Shown: piece after piece, positions 32,770-40,306 of the stretch
Layout of the letters: each line of letters opens with the position of its first letter
Position numbering within the stretch: the stretch's first letter is position 1
Assembly (NCBI GenBank): GCA_017467515.1
Contig: JAFUSU010000013.1
Span: 1 to 45,094, forward strand
Reading direction: 5' to 3'
DNA: 45,094 nucleotides
Source of the DNA: Alphaproteobacteria bacterium
GTDB lineage: Bacteria > Pseudomonadota > Alphaproteobacteria > RF32 > CAG-239
The notes under the pieces: model-generated
What the model saw: only the letters and a program-made list of their open reading frames with translations
Database searches by the model: none
Told to the model about the DNA's origin: nothing
Program-made: the position numbers and the translations under genes

Positions 32770-33216
32770 ATGCTTGAGAAAAAAAATTTTTTGTGTATTT
32801 TAGGCGGAATATATTTTTTATTTGATTATTTATTAAATCAAATAAGTAGTATTCTTGAAAAATTACCGAAATCATATTTTTTCGAATATACAGCTTTATT
32901 TTTTAACGGATTGTCATTTCTATTGACCATTGCATTTATTATCCTTTTTATAAAATACCTTATAAAACCCCAAAAAATTCTCTTTTTAGAAAGATTTATA
33001 AATAAATTTCCCCAAATATCAGTTTACCTATTTTATTTCGGATTCTACGGATATATTTTATTTATAATAGATGTATTGCTATTATCTCCAATAATGTTCA
33101 TGACAATAAATGATACGATGAAAAATTTTTTACTTACACTTCTTTTGTTTTTAAACATCATTGGAATTTTAATATCACTAATTTTAGCAAGTAGAGATGT
33201 CTTTTTTAAGCAATAA
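32770..33216 (+). CDS. Multi-pass membrane protein, candidate immunity protein of cassette 3
   Basis: A 148-residue protein with about four hydrophobic segments (residues 8-24, 38-58, 78-104, 117-142) and very few polar loops. GAGGGAT precedes the ATG. Unlike the partners of cassettes 1 and 2 it has no cysteine-rich tail. It follows the cassette 3 body by 52 bases. Retention of an intact frame beside a silent toxin would make sense for an orphan immunity gene; this is inference. Confidence 0.68.
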   Translation: MLEKKNFLCILGGIYFLFDYLLNQISSILEKLPKSYFFEYTALFFNGLSFLLTIAFIILFIKYLIKPQKILFLERFINKFPQISVYLFYFGFYGYILFIIDVLLLSPIMFMTINDTMKNFLLTLLLFLNIIGILISLILASRDVFFKQ

Positions 33217-33285
33217 ACACTTTTTTCTAAAATCAAATAGAGATTTAAAAATAAGAAAACTCCCTTTTAGGAGCTATTCTTGAAC

Positions 33286-33304
33286 TGGTGATTCCAACGA
33301 GATT
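33286..33304 (+). repeat. Duplicated 3' end of tRNA-Glu (attachment-site-like)
   Basis: TGGTGATTCCAACGAGATT is identical to the 3' end of the tRNA-Glu gene, including CCA (33457-33475), in the same orientation. A terminator-like CTCC-GGAG hairpin precedes it, as one precedes the real tRNA end. Such duplicated tRNA 3' ends are the usual scar of site-specific integration. Confidence 0.75.
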
Positions 33305-33421
33305 GGTAAATTCCCTAAAGGGCTCCCTTTCGCGTCGTAAGGTTCGCGCTTCTTAAAATTGCGCTCACCAACTATCCGCTCGAACTCTACTCGTTCAAAT
33401 CTCAAGTCATCATCCAACTAT

Positions 33422-33452
33422 AAAAAAAGCTCCGTAAAGGAGCATTTTTTTA
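33422..33452 (-). terminator. Intrinsic terminator of tRNA-Glu
   Basis: AAAAAAAGCTCC pairs with GGAGCATTTTTTT around GTAAA. It lies just after the tRNA 3' end on the minus strand. Confidence 0.85.
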
Positions 33453-33456
33453 TAGT

Positions 33457-33532
33457 TGGTGATTCCAACGAGATTTGAACTCGTGTTTTAGCCTTGAGAG
33501 GGCCATGTCCTAGACCACTAGACGATGGAACC
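33457..33532 (-). tRNA. tRNA-Glu (anticodon CTC)
   Basis: A 76-base cloverleaf. The acceptor GGTTCCA pairs with TGGAATC, followed by an encoded ACCA. The T arm is ACGAG-TTCAAAT-CTCGT. The anticodon stem TGGCC/GGCTA encloses loop CTCTCAA, giving anticodon CTC. The D arm GTCTAGTGGTCTAGGAC is typical of tRNA-Glu. Confidence 0.93.
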
Positions 33533-33660
33533 ATATCAGATGACTTGTACAGTATATTTTTCAATTTAGCAAGACTTTTTTATACAAAACACAAAAAATA
33601 TTGCTTTCTTTTTATAACGGATTATCATTATTGTCATAATTGTATTTTTAGGAATAAATC

Positions 33661-34275
33661 ATGCCCATTAAATATTGTATTTTTGATATAGGAAATGTCT
33701 GTTACCCTTTCGCACCTCAAATTTTTAATGATGGTCTCGCCAAAATAACCACTGATATTAAGGCGTTTGACAAAATGAATGGTATTTTTTCTTTTGATTT
33801 TGACCCCTTTCTCAAAGGAGAAATCAGCATAACGGAATTTAGCAAAGCATTATGCAAACACTGCTATATTCCTTACAGCAAAGAAATTGAAACCTTATTT
33901 TCAGACCTTAATCACCAATCTCTCGGACCATTTATTCCCGAAACAAAATCTTTAATGGATGAATTGCACAACCAAGGATACCAAATATGCCTTTTATCAA
34001 ACATCACAGCCGATTTAAAAGATATAACGCTTCATATTACGGATGATGACAAAACATTTTTATCTTTTGAACTCGGGCTGATTAAACCGGACCCGCGCAT
34101 ATATGAAATCGTTTTACAAAAATTAAACGCTAAACCCGAAGAAGTCCTCTTTATTGACGACCTGCAAAAAAACATTAATGCGGCGCAAGCTTTGGGCATT
34201 CACGGAATTGTGTATCATAGAGAAAGCATTATCCAAGAAGTCAAACAACTGCTATCAGACCAAAACAACAAGTAA
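33661..34275 (+). CDS. HAD-superfamily hydrolase (subfamily IA, YihX-like)
   Basis: A 204-residue cytosolic phosphatase-like protein. HAD motifs: I, FDIGNVCYPF (nucleophile Asp in DIGNV, as in YihX-type members); II, LLSNITADL; III, Lys in GLIKPDPRIYEIVL; IV, VLFIDDLQKNINAAQALG. The cap region (about 15-95) is helical. Members of this group hydrolyse sugar phosphates such as glucose-1-phosphate; the substrate here cannot be read from sequence. It is convergent with the DUF2059 gene, whose stop lies one base away. Confidence 0.87.
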   Translation: MPIKYCIFDIGNVCYPFAPQIFNDGLAKITTDIKAFDKMNGIFSFDFDPFLKGEISITEFSKALCKHCYIPYSKEIETLFSDLNHQSLGPFIPETKSLMDELHNQGYQICLLSNITADLKDITLHITDDDKTFLSFELGLIKPDPRIYEIVLQKLNAKPEEVLFIDDLQKNINAAQALGIHGIVYHRESIIQEVKQLLSDQNNK

Positions 34276-34276
34276 G

Positions 34277-34771
34277 TTACTTTTGCTTTCTTGCTATACA
34301 CTGCTGAGCTTCTCCTCCGGAGCGTTGACCGTATTTCAATTCTAATTGAGAGACAAATTTATCCATTTGAGGTGTCATTTCTTGTATCCAAACAGCAAAC
34401 TCATGAGCAATAATTTGGGATAAATCTGTCTGCAAAGTAATTAATTTTTTACCACCCGGCGTTTTATAAAAAGCCAACAAATCATTTAACTCCTCTTCAT
34501 TTAAATTGCGTGATAAATAATCTATCATAACATCAATCAGTTTTTGTAAATTCACAGCTTTAATCAGGTGCTGTCTGACTGTATTCCGTTCTGTTTCAGG
34601 AATAACAAATACACAATCTATCTTTGAAAAAAGTTGTTGATCAACTGTATCTGCAATCAGTTTATCATAATTCATCAAACTGACCAACTCTTTAATTTTA
34701 TCATTTTTTTCAGCCTGAGCAGAAAATGAAATCAAAGAAACCATAAAACAAACCGATAAAAACTTTTTCAT
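34277..34771 (-). CDS. DUF2059 family exported protein
   Basis: A 164-residue protein with signal peptide MKKFLSVCFMVSLISFSAQA and mature part starting at EKNDK. The domain contains the family signature LNEEELNDLLAFYKTPGGKK and an all-helical layout. DUF2059 proteins are periplasmic with no established function. AGGAGAAT lies upstream of the ATG. It abuts the HAD hydrolase gene tail to tail. Confidence 0.82.
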   Translation of the reverse strand: MKKFLSVCFMVSLISFSAQAEKNDKIKELVSLMNYDKLIADTVDQQLFSKIDCVFVIPETERNTVRQHLIKAVNLQKLIDVMIDYLSRNLNEEELNDLLAFYKTPGGKKLITLQTDLSQIIAHEFAVWIQEMTPQMDKFVSQLELKYGQRSGGEAQQCIARKQK

Positions 34772-34872
34772 CGCAAATTCTCCTCAAAAACAATCTGTTA
34801 TTATGCTAAAACATTTGATATAAATTTCAATATAAAAATAAAAGCTATTTTATGTAAATACCTTATACCCAC

Positions 34873-34901
34873 TTGACAATACCGTTTCACTGCTCTAAAC
34901 T
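34873..34901 (+). promoter_or_regulatory. Sigma-70-type promoter for the ileS leader
   Basis: TTGACA (34873-34878), 17-base spacer, TAAACT (34896-34901). Transcription should begin near 34908, which leaves about 35 bases before the leader-peptide ATG at 34943. Confidence 0.78.
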
Positions 34902-34941
34902 CGCCCCAGTTTTAATTTAATACAGATTCTATTGAGGAAAC

Positions 34942-35005
34942 AATGCCCTTTTCATATATATCATACATATCAATTATTATCCCTTAGGGGATTGGGCATT
35001 TTTTT
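34942..35005 (+). terminator. Attenuator of ileS
   Basis: AATGCCC (34942-34948) pairs with GGGCATT (34994-35000), which runs into seven T. Inside, ATCCC (34979-34983) pairs with GGGAT (34988-34992) around the stop codon of the leader peptide. A ribosome stalled on the Ile codons would change which arms are free. The exact switch between structures cannot be settled by eye. Confidence 0.65.
34943..34987 (+). CDS. Isoleucine-rich leader peptide of ileS
   Basis: A 14-residue frame, MPFSYISYISIIIP, ending in TAG at 34985-34987. It has GAGG five bases before the ATG. Five of 14 residues are Ile, three of them consecutive (ATT ATT ATC) plus two rare-type ATA codons, just before the stop. It lies between a good promoter and a terminator hairpin ahead of isoleucyl-tRNA synthetase. 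This is what ribosome-mediated attenuation by low Ile-tRNA would require. Confidence 0.7.
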   Translation: MPFSYISYISIIIP

Positions 35006-35066
35006 ACATTTTTAATTCGAAAAACAAACTTTCAAAAACAAAACATTAAACCATAAGGTGAAGATT

Positions 35067-38000
35067 ATGAAACATTATGCTGAAGTCAAAGCAAAAGCTG
35101 ACTTTGCTGAATTAGAGAAAAGCGTTCTCAAATTCTGGGAAGAAGATAAAACATTTGAAAAATCCGTCCATAACCGTGACGGTGCCGCTGAATTTGTTTT
35201 TTATGACGGACCTCCGTTTGCAAACGGAACTCCGCACTACGGACACATTATGGTTTCTTATGTGAAAGATGTTGTTGCGCGTTTTCAAACAATGAACGGT
35301 AAAAAAGTTGAACGCCGTTTGGGATGGGACTGTCACGGTCTGCCGGCTGAGATGTCCGCCGAAAAACAGCTCGGTGTTTCAGGTCGCAAACAAATTGAAG
35401 AATACGGCATTGAAAAATTCAATAATTTCTGCCGATCCGATGTTTTAAAATACTCCGGTATTTGGGTTGAAATGTTCAAACGTATCGGACGTTGGGTTGA
35501 TTTTTCTCACGATTACAAAACGATGCAATTGCCTTTTATGGAAAGTGTTATCAATAACTTCAAACAGCTTTATAACAAAGGTTTGGTTTATGAAGATTTC
35601 CGCGTTTTGCCTTATTCTTGGGCAGCAGAAACGCCTCTGTCTAACTTTGAAGTTAATCAAGGATATCAAGATAAAACGGATAACGCCATTACCGTTATGT
35701 TTAAATTAGAAAACGGTATGAAAATTTTGGTATGGACGACAACCCCTTGGACCTTACCGTCAAATTTAATGCTGGCAGTCGGAAAAGATATTGACTATGC
35801 CGTTATGGAAGAAGACGGACAAAAATATATACTGGCACAAGCTCTGCTCGGCCGTTATAAAAAGCAACTCGAACATGCCACCCAAGTCGGAACGATGAAG
35901 GGTTCTGATTTACTCGGTATGAGTTATGAACCAATGTTCCCGTACTTCAAACATTTGAAAGAAAAAGGAGCATTTAAAGTATTGAGCGGTGACTTTGTTT
36001 CTACCGAAGACGGTACAGGTATTGTTCACATTGCCCCGGGTTTTGGTCAAGATGACTTTGATGCTTGTCGCGCTTATGATGAAAATTTCCCTGTTATTTG
36101 TCCTGTTGATGAAGCCGGTAAATTTACATCAGAAGTGCCTGATTATGAAGGTAAACAGGTTTTTGAAACCAACGAACCGATAATGCAGTGGCTTAAAGAG
36201 AACGGCCTGCTTGTCAAAAAAGAGCAATACACGCACTCTTATCCGTTCTGCTGGCGTACCGATACACCGTTGATTTATAAAGCGATGTCTTCTTGGTTTG
36301 TTAAAGTAACCGATTTCAGAGATGAGATGGTTAAAAACAATCAGGAAATTAACTGGGTACCGGAACACATTAAAGACGGTCGTTTTGGTAAGTGGCTTGA
36401 AGGAGCTCGTGATTGGTCAATTTCCCGTAACCGGTTTTGGGGAACACCTATTCCGGTTTGGAAATCAGATAATCCGAAATTTCCGAGAATTGATGTTTTC
36501 GGTTCTCTGGCTGAAATCAAAGAAAAAACAGGTATTGAGGTAAAAGATTTACACAAACCTTACATTGATGAGGTTGTTTATCCTAACCCCGATGATCCGT
36601 CAGGTCAAACAATGATGCACCGTGTCAGTGATGTTTTTGACTGCTGGTTTGAATCGGGTTCAATGCCTTATGCGCAAGTTCACTATCCGTTTGAAAACAA
36701 AGAATGGTTTGAAAACCATTTCCCTGCTGACTTTATTGTTGAAGCAATGGATCAAACTCGCGGTTGGTTCTATACTTTGACAGTCTTATCAACGGCTTTG
36801 CATAACCGTCCGGCATTTAAAAACTGCATTTGCACCGGTTTGTTAATGGCTGAAGGCGGGCAAAAATTATCAAAAAGATTAAAAAACTATCCTGATCCGA
36901 ATGAGGTTTTGGAAACAATCGGTTCTGATGCCCTGCGCTGGTTTTTAGTTTCTTCTCCTGTTTTGAAAGGTGGTAACTTAGCCGTTGATAAAGAAGGTAA
37001 AGAGATCGCAAAAGCTTCACGTGTTGCTTTAATTCCGTTGTGGAATGCTTTCTATTTCTTTACTTTATATGCGAATGCCGAAGAATATAAAGCTAAAGAA
37101 ATTTATACATCAGATGAAGCTATTGATAACTACATCTTGTCAAAACTGAAGCGCTTGCGCGATGTTGTTAAACAAGGACTGGAAACTTATGATGTTTCAT
37201 TAGCAACCAATGAAGCCGCCAATTTTATGGAAGTTTTAAATAACTGGTATATCCGCCGTACGCGTGATCGTTTCTGGGAAGGAAATTCTCAGGCTTTTGA
37301 TACGCTTTATACCGTTTTGATCAATGTATGCAAAATTTTGGCACCGTTAATGCCGTTTTTAAGCGAGCATATTTTCAAAACATTAACAGGAGAGGAAAGC
37401 GTTCACTTATGTGACTACCCAGCTCTTTCAGAAATTAAATATGATGAAAAACTGGTTCATACGATGGACTTTGTGCAAGAACTTTGTTCAGCCGGTAAAT
37501 TCATCCGCGAGGAGAAAAATTTACGTAACCGCCTGCCGTTAAACAGTTTAACCGTTGTCGGTGCTGAATTGGATGTTTCTTATCAAGACATTGTTAAAGA
37601 CGAATTGAATGTTAAGAAAATTAAATTTGACAATCATCTTGAAAACTATGCTTCAAAGAAAATCTACCTCTACACCCCGTTACTCGGCAAAGCTTTAGGC
37701 AAAGATATGGGGGCGGTTATGAGCGCTTACAAACAAAATCAATGGTCTTTGAATAATGACGGAACATTAAATATTGCAGGTAAAACCCTGACGAAAGATT
37801 TATTTGAAGTCCGTTTGGAAATGAAAGATGGTGTTGCCGGCTTAGCCTTTGCGGATAACAAAGCGGTTGTTACTTTGGACACCAACGTTACCGATGAGCT
37901 CCGCCGTGAAGGTATGGCGCGTGACTTTATCCGCCTTGTTCAAACCTTGCGTAAAGATAAAGACTTTAATATTTCAGACCGTATTGAATTGAGCTATCAA

Positions 38001-38153
38001 ACCAATGACAGTGAACTGGCTTTAGCTTTGGAAGAAAACAAAGCTTACGTTGCCGAACAGGTTTTGGCGGTTAAGTTCAATAACAATTGTACTGAAGGAA
38101 CCAAAGCAGATATTGAAGGCAAAGACATTTGCTTTGACGCCAAAGTCGCTTAA
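35067..38153 (+). CDS. ileS: Isoleucyl-tRNA synthetase, type 2 (IleRS2)
   Basis: A 1028-residue class Ia synthetase that charges tRNA-Ile. The ATP-binding HIGH motif is HYGH in GPPFANGTPHYGHIM (about residue 55-59). KMSKS appears as KLSKR in GQKLSKRLKNYPDPNEV (about 600). The editing domain (CP1) lies between them and includes VWTTTPWTLPSNL. The HYGH and KRLKNYPDP forms and the ~1030-residue length without a C-terminal zinc finger fit the eukaryote-like type 2 enzymes, which are known to be intrinsically tolerant of mupirocin. I chose ATG 35067 (AAGGTG upstream) over GTG 35058. It is preceded by an apparent Ile-codon attenuator and followed by a terminator. Confidence 0.95.
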   Translation: MKHYAEVKAKADFAELEKSVLKFWEEDKTFEKSVHNRDGAAEFVFYDGPPFANGTPHYGHIMVSYVKDVVARFQTMNGKKVERRLGWDCHGLPAEMSAEKQLGVSGRKQIEEYGIEKFNNFCRSDVLKYSGIWVEMFKRIGRWVDFSHDYKTMQLPFMESVINNFKQLYNKGLVYEDFRVLPYSWAAETPLSNFEVNQGYQDKTDNAITVMFKLENGMKILVWTTTPWTLPSNLMLAVGKDIDYAVMEEDGQKYILAQALLGRYKKQLEHATQVGTMKGSDLLGMSYEPMFPYFKHLKEKGAFKVLSGDFVSTEDGTGIVHIAPGFGQDDFDACRAYDENFPVICPVDEAGKFTSEVPDYEGKQVFETNEPIMQWLKENGLLVKKEQYTHSYPFCWRTDTPLIYKAMSSWFVKVTDFRDEMVKNNQEINWVPEHIKDGRFGKWLEGARDWSISRNRFWGTPIPVWKSDNPKFPRIDVFGSLAEIKEKTGIEVKDLHKPYIDEVVYPNPDDPSGQTMMHRVSDVFDCWFESGSMPYAQVHYPFENKEWFENHFPADFIVEAMDQTRGWFYTLTVLSTALHNRPAFKNCICTGLLMAEGGQKLSKRLKNYPDPNEVLETIGSDALRWFLVSSPVLKGGNLAVDKEGKEIAKASRVALIPLWNAFYFFTLYANAEEYKAKEIYTSDEAIDNYILSKLKRLRDVVKQGLETYDVSLATNEAANFMEVLNNWYIRRTRDRFWEGNSQAFDTLYTVLINVCKILAPLMPFLSEHIFKTLTGEESVHLCDYPALSEIKYDEKLVHTMDFVQELCSAGKFIREEKNLRNRLPLNSLTVVGAELDVSYQDIVKDELNVKKIKFDNHLENYASKKIYLYTPLLGKALGKDMGAVMSAYKQNQWSLNNDGTLNIAGKTLTKDLFEVRLEMKDGVAGLAFADNKAVVTLDTNVTDELRREGMARDFIRLVQTLRKDKDFNISDRIELSYQTNDSELALALEENKAYVAEQVLAVKFNNNCTEGTKADIEGKDICFDAKVA

Positions 38154-38159
38154 TCTATT

Positions 38160-38191
38160 AGCGCTCTCTTTTCACAAGAGAGCGCTTTTTC
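38160..38191 (+). terminator. Intrinsic terminator of ileS
   Basis: AGCGCTCTCTT pairs perfectly with AAGAGAGCGCT and is followed by TTTTTC. Confidence 0.9.
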
Positions 38192-38208
38192 TTGAAAGAT
38201 TTATATAA

Positions 38209-38913
38209 ATGAAAACAGGAATTATCGTTGCTTTACAAAAAGAATTTGAGCTTGTTGCTCAAAATCTGACGGCAAAAAAAGAACAAGACTTACGTCATAT
38301 ACATTTTGTTGAAGGACAATTAGATGGGCAAGATGTTGTTTTGATGAAATCAGGTATGGGTAAGGTCAATGCGGCCGCCGCCACGGTTGAGATGATTAAC
38401 AATTTCCACCCGACACGGATTATTAACACCGGCATTGCCGGCGCCTTGGATAAATCCTTAGGTGTAATGGACGTTGTGATTGCCCAACAAACAACATACC
38501 ACGATGCTTGGTACGGCGAAGGCAATGTTTACGGACAAGTGCAAGATCTTCCTGCCCGTTATACCGGCAATAAAACTTTATTACAGGCAACATCAAACCT
38601 GAAAACGGATTTAAAAATTCACTTAGGATTAACCGTCAGCGGTGATTTGTTTGTCACTCAATTAGAGGAATTGCAAAACATCAAAAAGAAATTTCCTGAA
38701 GCTTTGGCGGTTGATATGGAATCAAATGCGATTGCGCAAATTTGCTATTTGTATAATACGCCGTTTTTATCCGTCCGCCTCATCAGCGATACACCGGGGA
38801 TTACAAATCACGCCGAACAGTATAAAAACTTTTGGTCCCTCGCCCCCGAAAAATCATTCAATATCTTAGAACAACTCGTCCAAGTCAAAGAAGATGAAAG
38901 ATTCGGGGATTAA
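38209..38913 (+). CDS. mtnN: 5'-methylthioadenosine / S-adenosylhomocysteine nucleosidase
   Basis: A 234-residue nucleoside phosphorylase-fold enzyme. It cleaves adenine from MTA and SAH in methyl-cycle and polyamine by-product salvage, and supplies S-ribosylhomocysteine. Family motifs: GIIVALQKEFELV at the start, MKSGMGKVNAAAAT, NTGIAGALDKSLGVMDVVI, and the active-site VDMESNAIAQICYLYNTPFLSVRLISD with the MES motif and catalytic Asp in SDTPG. Only a weak ribosome binding site (GAAAG) precedes it. It starts 18 bases after the ileS terminator. Confidence 0.9.
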   Translation: MKTGIIVALQKEFELVAQNLTAKKEQDLRHIHFVEGQLDGQDVVLMKSGMGKVNAAAATVEMINNFHPTRIINTGIAGALDKSLGVMDVVIAQQTTYHDAWYGEGNVYGQVQDLPARYTGNKTLLQATSNLKTDLKIHLGLTVSGDLFVTQLEELQNIKKKFPEALAVDMESNAIAQICYLYNTPFLSVRLISDTPGITNHAEQYKNFWSLAPEKSFNILEQLVQVKEDERFGD

Positions 38914-39030
38914 ATCTGTACCGATTTTCAATAAAGCATAGCATACAGAGTAGTACGTGAGTATTTTTTATTTTAAAAATCTGCACCAGTCACTCTTAAT
39001 AAAATTCGGAGAATGAGACGAGTAGCAGGA

Positions 39031-39090
39031 GTTTATCACAAAAATCCCGCAGCGTAGTTAAACCTACGTGAGGACATTTTTGTTATAAAC
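39031..39090. terminator. Long interrupted hairpin between convergent genes
   Basis: GTTTAT (39031) pairs with ATAAAC (39085-39090), ACAAAAAT (39038) with ATTTTTGT (39076), and CGTAG (39053) with CTACG (39064). An unpaired CCCGCAG/TGAGGAC bulge lies between. It lies between the ends of the nucleosidase and anmK genes and may terminate both. Confidence 0.5.
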
Positions 39091-39118
39091 GACGAACTAA
39101 TCGCCCATTATACGAATT

Positions 39119-40216
39119 TTATCCCACGATTTTTCCGCCGACCATTGGTTCATATACCCCCGTCGTCGTGGGAAACGAAATCGGCAAGAAATTTAAGCGT
39201 CTGACGGCCAAATAAGCAACGGCCTGCACACCGATAGCAACAGAATTACATTCCCATTCTTCTGCCGTGCAAACTTCAATATTAGGCAATCGCTGACGCA
39301 AAAATCTCATTAAGGTCGGATTCTTAGCTCCCCCGCCACACACCATAATACGCTTGGGGATATCAGGTAAATAAAGCAACAGAGAATAGGCTATTGATTC
39401 GGCAACAAAGGCTGTTGCGGTTGCAGCACCATCCTCCAAGGACAAACCTTCCAAATGTTCTAACTTTTCTCTGAATTCTTCGCGATGCGTTGATTTAGGA
39501 GGATACAACGCAAAATATTTGTGTCGCATTAAGGCGGCAACAATTTGTTCATTAATTTTTCCGGTCACGGCCAATTTACCGTTATAATCCATATTCATAC
39601 CGGCGTGTTTCATCACCCATTCATCAATAGCCGCATTACCGGGACCACTGTTAAATGCAATCATCTCACCGTAAGTTCCAAGCCAAGCTATACTTGAAAT
39701 ACCGGATATATCAACTACGGCAAGCGGTTTTTCCTGCTGAGAAGTAATCGCATTATAGTAAGTTACATCTAACGGCGCCCCCTGCCCGCCGGCAGCAATA
39801 TCGGCACTATGAAAATTATAAACAACTTTATATCCGGTCAGTTTTGCCAACAGTTCACCATCACCGATCTGATATATATAATGTTGTTTCGGATCATTGC
39901 AAACGGTATGTCCCTCTAAACCGATAACATCAACTTCAACACTATAAGTTTCTATATATTCACGCACGGCAGCCGCCCAAAAAGTTGTCACTTCTTGTTC
40001 AACATCAGTTAAAATAGCATAATTTTCGGGAGTTTCAGGCCTCATTCCTAAAACAGAACGGATTTTTTCTCTTAAACCGGTTTCATAAGGAATGGTAATC
40101 ATTCGTCCGATTTCATAAACATCAACCCCATCTGTGCGTAAATAAACAATATCCACACCATCTAAGGCTGAACCGCTTAAAACGCCTAATGCATTATATG
40201 TTTTAATTGACGACAT
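39119..40216 (-). CDS. anmK: Anhydro-N-acetylmuramic acid kinase
   Basis: A 365-residue sugar kinase that converts 1,6-anhydro-MurNAc, released in peptidoglycan turnover, to MurNAc-6-phosphate. The N-terminal ATP-binding loop GVLSGSALDGVDIVYL corresponds to the family GxMSGTSxDGxD. Further motifs are HTVCNDP, QIGDGELLAKLTG, VDISGISSIAWLG, FNSGPGNAAIDEW and VCGGGAKNPTLMRFL. The Ser-Ala in place of Thr-Ser in the first loop is a small departure from consensus. It is divergent from tyrS across a 90-base gap, a pairing commonly seen in proteobacteria. Confidence 0.93.
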   Translation of the reverse strand: MSSIKTYNALGVLSGSALDGVDIVYLRTDGVDVYEIGRMITIPYETGLREKIRSVLGMRPETPENYAILTDVEQEVTTFWAAAVREYIETYSVEVDVIGLEGHTVCNDPKQHYIYQIGDGELLAKLTGYKVVYNFHSADIAAGGQGAPLDVTYYNAITSQQEKPLAVVDISGISSIAWLGTYGEMIAFNSGPGNAAIDEWVMKHAGMNMDYNGKLAVTGKINEQIVAALMRHKYFALYPPKSTHREEFREKLEHLEGLSLEDGAATATAFVAESIAYSLLLYLPDIPKRIMVCGGGAKNPTLMRFLRQRLPNIEVCTAEEWECNSVAIGVQAVAYLAVRRLNFLPISFPTTTGVYEPMVGGKIVG

Positions 40217-40306
40217 AAAAACCTCAAGTCTTTTCTTGCATTGTCTGAATTATATGCTAGTATCGTTAAAATTAAGTTATCTAATGAATAAAAAAGGAAA
40301 GGAAAA

